From positions 1-44,842 of IMG/VR virus record IMGVR_UViG_3300009087_000004: a stretch of DNA of 44,842 nt, one strand, 5' to 3'. Positions within the stretch are counted from its first letter, which is position 1; every line of letters starts with the position of its first letter. The translations under genes and the position numbers were made by a program. Below the pieces are notes generated by a model. That model was not told the origin of the DNA, ran no database searches, and saw nothing but the letters and a program-made list of their open reading frames with translations. The stretch is from a virus. Positions 39,213 through 44,842 of the stretch are shown here, one piece after another.

Positions 39213-40540
39213 AGCGATTAACATTATTTATAATAGCTTTTATAATATTGTTGTATAGCCAAGCTTTTGCTGCTGGCAATATTATTGACCGAGGAGCTTC
39301 TTCTGCCGAGGTCACTGCACAGACAAGAGATGATGTTTGGCTTAGTCCTGCCAGTATTCCTTATATTATGGCTACTCCCGGCACTATCAGTGTATTTGAG
39401 CTTGACCATAATACTGAAACATTAAATGCTGCAAGGACTATCCTTGTTACAGATAAGCCTATACAGTACTTTGACTGCAATGGTACTGACAGGGACGTTA
39501 CTTTATCGGCTGAGGCATCGAGCACAGACATAGTATTTACCTTTGTCAATACGTCTGATGGTGCTGGTGAAGACTTGGTAATCAAGAATGATGGCGGTAC
39601 TACGATACAGACTATCGGTCCGATACAGGCTGGCAGTTACTCATGTAACGGTACAGACTGGAAAGCACTGGATAATGACGGTATTTACTATGATGGAGTA
39701 GATAAACTCATTGAAGCTGATGCGAGTCAACTTACTGTAGGTCGAGATACAGATGGCTATGTAAGTCTTTTTCTTGAAAGGCGGTATGCCGGCAAATATG
39801 ACTGGCTGTTAAAGGCTGGTAGTAGATTTGAAATCTATGGTGGAGATGGCAATGGTACACTCCCCACTGATTTAAGATTCCGCATAAACGACGATGGCTC
39901 AGTTGATATGTTCGCTGGCATGAACGTAACAGGCCCAATATTAGCATCGACCTACTTTAATGCAGTAGATGGGTATGTATTTGAGGATGGTCAGACAGGC
40001 GATACATGGTTCTGGATGGGTCAGACCAGCGACAATGATGCTGTAGATGATGACCTGTGGTACATGGGCAAGGGCAACTCAATAGGCACTGGCTCATTTA
40101 TGTCTATTGATGGGGATGGGAATTTAGACAGCAATGGGACAGCACAATTCCGGTTTGATACAGTGGAAAAGTCTGCTGATACTGTTGCCCTGACAGCTCT
40201 TGAATGTACTGATACCCTGATAACAAATAGGGGCTGGGATGGCGCAGATGACCAGACCTTTACTCTTCCTGATGCTGACACTTCTGTTGGCGAGGGCTTA
40301 AAGTGTAAGATACTTATTGTTGCAGCCTCAGCCTCTACCGCTGATTTTTACTTGGACACAGAGGGAACAACCACCAAAATATATTTAGATGGCACAGCTC
40401 TAACTAATGGTTTCCGAGTATGGATCGAGCAGCCACAGGTAGGTAATTCCCTTGTCTGCCATACTGCTACCCTTGATGGGACAACCTATGACTGGTTCTG
40501 TGACTCTTGTAATGGAATTGCAAAGAATAAGGGGAGCTAA
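39209..40540 (+). CDS. Fibre-like protein with signal peptide, 443 aa
   Basis: ATG 39209 is preferred over 39185 because it starts a clear signal peptide: MKR, hydrophobic LTLFIIAFIILLYS, then QAFA-AG. It overlaps the previous stop (ATGA). The body is beta-rich, with repeats of V-x-F/L-D and a pattern of short strands, plus a cysteine pair at the C-terminus. It resembles phage tail-fibre passengers, but the Sec signal is unusual for a virion fibre. Role is uncertain. Confidence 0.55.
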   Translation: MKRLTLFIIAFIILLYSQAFAAGNIIDRGASSAEVTAQTRDDVWLSPASIPYIMATPGTISVFELDHNTETLNAARTILVTDKPIQYFDCNGTDRDVTLSAEASSTDIVFTFVNTSDGAGEDLVIKNDGGTTIQTIGPIQAGSYSCNGTDWKALDNDGIYYDGVDKLIEADASQLTVGRDTDGYVSLFLERRYAGKYDWLLKAGSRFEIYGGDGNGTLPTDLRFRINDDGSVDMFAGMNVTGPILASTYFNAVDGYVFEDGQTGDTWFWMGQTSDNDAVDDDLWYMGKGNSIGTGSFMSIDGDGNLDSNGTAQFRFDTVEKSADTVALTALECTDTLITNRGWDGADDQTFTLPDADTSVGEGLKCKILIVAASASTADFYLDTEGTTTKIYLDGTALTNGFRVWIEQPQVGNSLVCHTATLDGTTYDWFCDSCNGIAKNKGS

Positions 40541-40543
40541 GGC

Positions 40544-41659
40544 ATGAAAAAGTTATTCTTTTTACTCCTGTCCCTTTGGCTGATCCCCTCCATTGCCCTG
40601 TCCATAGGCATATCCTACGAGGATGAGACAAGCTATTCTGATATGAGAGGCTCGTTCTATGACGGGCAAAGCTGGTGGTGCGGGCAGATATTGGGGGCTG
40701 AGCTTTTAAGTAACAGCGATTTTTCAGCATGGACAGGGGATAATCCTGATAGTTGGACTGTTAATGAAGAAGATGCAAATAACACTATTAGCGAACACGC
40801 TGATGGGGCAAGGTTGGTAAGTAATAATACAACCAATCTTAATATGGTGCAAATTAAAACTGTTACTGCACTAAGTTATTATCGAGTCCAGATAACAATT
40901 TCCAACTATGTTGAGGGAGAAGGGAAAATTGGTATTTACAATAATACGAGTCCGTCTTGGATTTCAACGTATGAGAATATGGGTTGGGTAGCGAATGGGA
41001 CTTACTCGTATTATTTCCAGGTTCCTTCAGGTTGTACCAGTGTAAGAATTTATATAGGCCGTGCCAGCGATATGTCCACCGATCTCGTCTATTCCCTTTG
41101 CTCCCTCAAACAAGTAACCTCCCCAAATACTCAGCCAGGAGTAGTCAGCAATGGCGACCTGATTGTATTGGACGACAGTGCAGGGAAATATGCCTATGGC
41201 TATGTCAAGTTAGGAGCGTATAATCAGTTAGTTTCTCCGCTATTCGGAGGCAGAGAAACAAGGTCCGCTCTTGCCAACAATATTACAGCGATTACTAAAG
41301 CTAATCCTGGTGTGGTGGCGTCTGTGGCTCATGGCTTACATATTGGTGAGCTTGTCTTTTTCAAGGGCCTCACTGAAATGATGGAGCTTAACAATACCTA
41401 TAAAACAGTTACAGCAGTAGGGGATGCAGATCATTTCAGCATAAATGATACCTCTGCTTATGGTGCAAATGAAACGACTGGCGGGGCTTGCGGATGGGAA
41501 ATAACAATACCTCCACCTGTTCTTGCCTCTCAAATATATAAGGAACGTGGTCTTGTGAACCAAGGATGGTTTAAGATAGACGCTGGGTTTAACTATAATG
41601 CAGATACGGCCTTTGATTTCGATATTTACCGCCACCCTGGCAGTAAGCAAAATTGGTAA
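40544..41659 (+). CDS. Carbohydrate-binding and FCCH-like fibre protein with signal peptide, 371 aa
   Basis: The first 20 residues are a Sec signal (MKK, LFFLLLSLWLIPSIALS). Then follows a jelly-roll-like domain (ELLSNSDFSAWTGDNPDSWTV ... YVEGEGKIGIYNN), the form of carbohydrate-binding modules. Residues about 245-310 contain ITKANPGVVASVAHGLHIGE, similar to FCCH-like domains found in tail fibres. A surface or receptor-binding function is likely. The signal peptide is not expected for a virion protein. Confidence 0.6.
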   Translation: MKKLFFLLLSLWLIPSIALSIGISYEDETSYSDMRGSFYDGQSWWCGQILGAELLSNSDFSAWTGDNPDSWTVNEEDANNTISEHADGARLVSNNTTNLNMVQIKTVTALSYYRVQITISNYVEGEGKIGIYNNTSPSWISTYENMGWVANGTYSYYFQVPSGCTSVRIYIGRASDMSTDLVYSLCSLKQVTSPNTQPGVVSNGDLIVLDDSAGKYAYGYVKLGAYNQLVSPLFGGRETRSALANNITAITKANPGVVASVAHGLHIGELVFFKGLTEMMELNNTYKTVTAVGDADHFSINDTSAYGANETTGGACGWEITIPPPVLASQIYKERGLVNQGWFKIDAGFNYNADTAFDFDIYRHPGSKQNW

Positions 41660-41669
41660 GGAGAAACAC

Positions 41670-42002
41670 ATGAATAAAGTATTTATGGCAATGATATTGG
41701 CTTTGGCAATGGCAGTTCCGGTAGGGGCGGCTGATGTAACTCTTTCCATAACAGTGCCAGATGCCTATGTAGCAAGATTACAGGCGGCAGTTAGTACGCT
41801 GAATTGCACGGTAGTTGATGAGAATGGAGTAATAACTCAGACGCTCGATCCCAAAGCCTGTCTGATACGCAAGATGAAGAACGAGCTTGCAGATTTTATA
41901 AACAAGTATGAAGTGAGCGTTGCCAAGCAGACGTTGGAAGCCGACTATAATGCGGCATATCAGGCATGGGTAGATAGTTATGTGCCTGTCCCGTTGCAGT
42001 AA
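41670..42002 (+). CDS. Exported protein, 110 aa
   Basis: ATG 41670 is chosen for the AAGGAG site and the signal peptide it begins: MNK, hydrophobic VFMAMILALAMAVPVGA, cut before ADVTLS. The mature part is about 90 residues, with a beta start and two long helices (RKMKNELADFINKYEVSVAKQTLEA). A cysteine pair is present (NCTVV ... ACLIRK). No family is recognised. Confidence 0.6.
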   Translation: MNKVFMAMILALAMAVPVGAADVTLSITVPDAYVARLQAAVSTLNCTVVDENGVITQTLDPKACLIRKMKNELADFINKYEVSVAKQTLEADYNAAYQAWVDSYVPVPLQ

Positions 42003-42010
42003 GTAAGTGA

Positions 42011-42499
42011 ATGTGGAATCCATTTAACTGGCATAGAAAGAAAGAACCTGTTGTAGTAGATACTTCGGTTGTGCTGCCTATAAACAAGGTGTTGGGCAAA
42101 CTTCTTGAAGCATGGCCCTGGCTGAATCCTGGCAGGTTATGGCAGGCTGATGCCAGTTACTTTATGCCAATAAGGAATGAACTTGAGTGGGTAGTTTTTA
42201 ACTCCAAGGTTATAAGGTATGAGTATGTCCCTGAAATAGAAGACTGTGATGACTTTGCCTTATTACTTCATGCTGATATAATAAGGCTTAGATATGACGA
42301 GTATAAAAAGGGGAAGATACCTGAAAATGAGAAACACCCTTGGGCCTTTGGAGAAATATGGTATCAAGATCCTGTTAGGGGGCCTCATGCCATTAATCTG
42401 TGTATAACAAGAGACGAAGGTGTTTTGCTCATAGAACCACAGGGGGGCAAGATCAGAAAGCCCCATAAAGATATGGTTATTAGTTTTATAAGGATGTAG
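42011..42499 (+). CDS. Papain-like cysteine-protease fold protein (MOA-related), 162 aa
   Basis: The triad-like residues are in EDCDDFAL (Cys near residue 78), GPHAINLC (His near 122) and LIEPQGG (Glu near 142). This C-H-E order and the surrounding motifs match proteins called lectin MOA-related or agglutinin C-terminal, a papain-like fold known from a fungal lectin. The first 40 residues include WNPFNWHRKKEP. It may cut protein or peptidoglycan peptides, perhaps in lysis. No signal peptide is seen. The ribosome site is weak. Confidence 0.65.
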   Translation: MWNPFNWHRKKEPVVVDTSVVLPINKVLGKLLEAWPWLNPGRLWQADASYFMPIRNELEWVVFNSKVIRYEYVPEIEDCDDFALLLHADIIRLRYDEYKKGKIPENEKHPWAFGEIWYQDPVRGPHAINLCITRDEGVLLIEPQGGKIRKPHKDMVISFIRM

Positions 42500-42512
42500 A
42501 TGGGTAACTCAG

Positions 42513-42540
42513 CCTTAACCAGACCCGGTAATGGTTAAGG
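42513..42540 (+). promoter_or_regulatory. Perfect 8-bp inverted repeat after the protease-like gene
   Basis: CCTTAACC (42513-42520) pairs with GGTTAAGG (42533-42540) around a 12-base loop. It lies directly before the terminator at 42549, so the two may act together. Confidence 0.5.
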
Positions 42541-42548
42541 GACCACAA

Positions 42549-42589
42549 GTGGGGGCAGGAACCCTCCTCCTACCTGCTCCCACGTTTTT
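42549..42589 (+). terminator. Rho-independent terminator
   Basis: GTGGGGGCAGG (42549-42559) pairs with CCTGCTCCCAC (42573-42583) as an 11-bp stem with one G-U pair, followed by TTTTT (42585-42589). This is the clearest terminator in the right half of the window. Confidence 0.8.
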
Positions 42590-42604
42590 AAAAGAGGTTA
42601 TATA

Positions 42605-42790
42605 ATGACTGTTTCGTATGATTCAGTAACATGGTATGAAGATGGATATGAAGATGAAAGTGGTGAAAAATACGAATGTTCTATAACCGCTGGAACATTA
42701 TCTATTGATTCTCCTATTGACTTAACATTGTCATTAGAATCACCACTTGATCTAACATTGTCATTAGAATCTCTTATTGAGGTAACATAG
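42605..42790 (+). CDS. Small acidic repeat protein, 61 aa
   Basis: The N-terminal 30 residues are aromatic and acidic (YDSVTWYEDGYEDESGE). The rest is a short tandem repeat of DLTLSLES units from duplicated DNA near 42720-42775. It follows the terminator and has an AGAGG site. No family is recognised; the repeat is a likely site of length change. Confidence 0.45.
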   Translation: MTVSYDSVTWYEDGYEDESGEKYECSITAGTLSIDSPIDLTLSLESPLDLTLSLESLIEVT

Positions 42791-42792
42791 TT

Positions 42793-43074
42793 ATGAGTAA
42801 ACATTATATAGGAGAAGTTGGCACAGTTATTACTGTAGAATGCACCGAGACAATTACAGGAGCCACTGATACTGTAATAGCAGTGTTAAAACCAGATGGT
42901 ACAACAGATGAATGGACTGCTTCTATATATGGAACTACACAGCTAAGGTGCGTAACTGTATCTACAGACTTTAGTGTTGCTGGAACATATTACGTTCAGG
43001 CATATATGACGCTTGGTTCATGGACAGGTTATGGGGATACAGACACTTTTGAAGTTTATTCTTTATATGGCTAA
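42793..43074 (+). CDS. Ig-like domain protein, 93 aa
   Basis: A compact all-beta domain: VGTVITVECTETITGATDTVIAVLKPDGTTDEWTAS ... GTYYVQAYMTLGSW. The strand pattern is like small phage Ig-like or baseplate-type domains. It is three bases after the preceding stop. The family is not confirmed. Confidence 0.5.
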   Translation: MSKHYIGEVGTVITVECTETITGATDTVIAVLKPDGTTDEWTASIYGTTQLRCVTVSTDFSVAGTYYVQAYMTLGSWTGYGDTDTFEVYSLYG

Positions 43075-43085
43075 AAGGTAAAACC

Positions 43086-44777
43086 ATGAAAAATTTGTTG
43101 TGTTTATTAGCAATAGGAATCTTGTTTATAAGCTGTACTGCTAAACCAGTAGTATATGAAATAGCTTCACCTCCAGCCGGATTCAGGATGCACGATAAAG
43201 ACCAGAAAACAACTCTTGTCGCTCTTGATTCTTTTCTTGTTGAAGATTCTGAAGACGATAATGACACCAAATATACGACTACTGCCAATATAAAAACCTA
43301 TATGGATACTTATTATCAGCCGTTAGAGGCCACTTTGACTGATATTGCAGACGGAACGATTGCTGAAAATCTTGTAAATACTGCTTATCCTTGGTCTGAT
43401 AATGAAACAGCAAATACTTTGACTGTAACTGCTCAATCTGGCTCGACATGGAACCTTGCAGATTCAATATCATTACTGTCAGTTTATTCAGGAACTACAT
43501 CATTAGAAGAATATGTAAGTGCCATCGATTCAGGTGCTTATATAATTGGTGTATATGATGAATTTGAGAACAGTACTAATCATAATATTCAGGCAGTACT
43601 AAATGATTTTGATACTGCTCTTGACGCAAGATGCCTTGAGTCAGTATTCGGTACAGCGATAGGTACAGGCTTATTGCTTGATACTGCTACATTAAAGGTA
43701 AGTGCTATTTTACAGAAATATCATGGGGTTGATCCTTCTACTGATGTATTAACAATGCTTGGGAGTGACAATTCCACTGTTATTTTAAGCAACATTGGTG
43801 CTGAACCAGCACTTACTGATGAGGACAGTCTTTATTCAACTCTTTCTGACGTCAGCCAATTTTACGAACCTGGTGATAATGTGACAACCGCTCATGGGAC
43901 AACGCTTCCAACAACTTGTAGCGTTGGGCAGACTTTTGCCAAAACAGATGAGGATACGGATGGTGCATTATGTACTTGCATGGCTGAAAATACTTGGAAG
44001 TGTCTTCCGAATGCACTATCGGGGGATAAAATAGAAGAAGATGACTCAAGTGTTGAAGTAGTGGATGACAATATCACAGAGCAAGTGGTTGTTACTGTAT
44101 CTGGCACACAAATAGGATTATTTGATGCGAATGGACTTGATATAACTGGGACTATAAATGCTGATGGCTATGAAATGTCTGCAAGCGCCGATCCAAGAAT
44201 ACGATTTTTAGACGCTAACTGTACCGGCACTGATAAGTTTATCGGCTCAATCGATTTCCAGTATGTTGATGGCGCTGACGGAGCGGAGAATGGTGATATT
44301 TATATCAGGAGTCAGGAAGGCGGGGCCAATACAACCCAAATCCAATATGACGAGTCTGACACATCATGGGAAATTCCTACAGGGAAAAATCTGGTTTTAG
44401 ATGGTGGATACGTTGTGGGGGCGGCAAGAATAGGCACTGAAATATCCGCTAACGCTACACTGGCAACATCTCAACAGCGAGCTATTGTCTATAAGGCCAG
44501 CGCAGCCTGTACTGTTACCTTGGATGCCGCTGCTGATGTAGGCTATGGGTACATAGTGGGATTCAAGGTTAAAGATGCTTCTGAAACTCTGATACTTAGA
44601 CCTGAAGGTGGAGAAATAGTAAATCTTCATGGCACGGCTCTTGCCGCAGGTACAGGGATTCAAAGCCCTGGCAATGCTGGTGATTTCATTTTCCTGATGG
44701 CGGTAACAGATGCAAGCGGTACTACTGACGGGTATGAGACATGGGGGTATGGAGAGGAGCCATGGACAAGTGAATAA
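43086..44777 (+). CDS. Fibre-like lipoprotein, 563 aa
   Basis: The N-terminus MKNLLCLLAIGILFISC fits a lipoprotein signal: hydrophobic core, then Ser-Cys at the cleavage point. The mature region starts with TAKPVVYEIASPP, then a fibre-like YQPLEATLTDIADGTI motif and a long beta-rich stretch with repeated short strands. Several DN and DG motifs are present. It would be attached to a membrane by lipid. It resembles a tail fibre but the lipid signal is not expected in a virion. Its last bases overlap the next start (GTG). Confidence 0.6.
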   Translation: MKNLLCLLAIGILFISCTAKPVVYEIASPPAGFRMHDKDQKTTLVALDSFLVEDSEDDNDTKYTTTANIKTYMDTYYQPLEATLTDIADGTIAENLVNTAYPWSDNETANTLTVTAQSGSTWNLADSISLLSVYSGTTSLEEYVSAIDSGAYIIGVYDEFENSTNHNIQAVLNDFDTALDARCLESVFGTAIGTGLLLDTATLKVSAILQKYHGVDPSTDVLTMLGSDNSTVILSNIGAEPALTDEDSLYSTLSDVSQFYEPGDNVTTAHGTTLPTTCSVGQTFAKTDEDTDGALCTCMAENTWKCLPNALSGDKIEEDDSSVEVVDDNITEQVVVTVSGTQIGLFDANGLDITGTINADGYEMSASADPRIRFLDANCTGTDKFIGSIDFQYVDGADGAENGDIYIRSQEGGANTTQIQYDESDTSWEIPTGKNLVLDGGYVVGAARIGTEISANATLATSQQRAIVYKASAACTVTLDAAADVGYGYIVGFKVKDASETLILRPEGGEIVNLHGTALAAGTGIQSPGNAGDFIFLMAVTDASGTTDGYETWGYGEEPWTSE

Positions 44778-44842
44778 ATATATTGTTCTACCAATCCTCT
44801 TAATGTGCCTCATTTGTGCCGGTTGGGTAGGCGGCGGTGGAT
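44770..44842 (+). CDS. Start of a further signal-peptide gene, runs off the window
   Basis: GTG at 44770 overlaps the previous stop. The 24 visible residues are a signal or membrane segment: MNKY, then hydrophobic IVLPILLMCLICAGW and glycines. The frame is open at the right edge. If the two window ends join, TAA follows at once, giving a 24-residue peptide. Confidence 0.5.
   Translation, partial: MNKYIVLPILLMCLICAGWVGGGG

Overview
The window reads as most or all of a tailed-phage genome, or a phage-like contig, that is AT-rich. It carries a complete structural cassette in canonical order: small terminase, large terminase, portal, scaffold, an N4-gp56-type major capsid protein, adaptor, nozzle, fibre, internal virion proteins with a lytic transglycosylase, then more fibre-like genes. 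The absence of tail-sheath, tape-measure and tail-tube genes, together with the adaptor/nozzle/ejection-protein set, points to a podovirus-like virion. Sec signal peptides and a lipoprotein signal imply a bacterial host, probably Gram-negative. I see no integrase, DNA polymerase, RNA polymerase or classical holin/endolysin pair. The last gene runs off the right edge, and joining the two window ends would give it an immediate stop codon, so the window may be a circularly closed genome. That is inference only.

Layout. (1) 1-5850, rightward: a structured leader RNA with a terminator, an HNH protein, a PrimPol-like/RecA-like replication protein with iteron-like repeats inside its gene, a DNA methyltransferase with an HNH endonuclease nested in another frame, and small zinc-binding proteins. 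(2) 6030-9423, leftward: about ten small accessory genes behind one strong promoter, several preceded by repeated hairpin-plus-ribosome-site leaders. The two operons converge on hairpins at 5861-5991. (3) 9733-14080: a secreted peptide, a terminase small-subunit-like gene, then an accessory block with two HNH genes and a string of overlapping small genes. (4) 14082-28600: packaging, head and connector genes, including a TerL interrupted at its P-loop by a mini-intein with the residues expected of a class 3 intein, and a tail-fibre gene with an early in-frame stop and four synonymously diverged 35-residue repeats. (5) 28610-38786: low-complexity and internal virion proteins. (6) 38799-end: a run of fibre- or surface-like genes, most starting with signal peptides.

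The most notable items are the TerL intein with non-nucleophilic Leu1 and W-C-T residues; the HNH gene nested out of frame in an open methyltransferase frame; nine phased ATGACA repeats that ignore reading frame; the 105-nt repeats with identical protein but about 60-77% of codons changed; the hairpin (GNRA-loop) leaders; three single-gene segments flanked by 15-19-nt direct repeats at gene junctions; four copies of a GTCAA-N4-TTGAC palindrome; and the cluster of signal-peptide-bearing fibre-like proteins.
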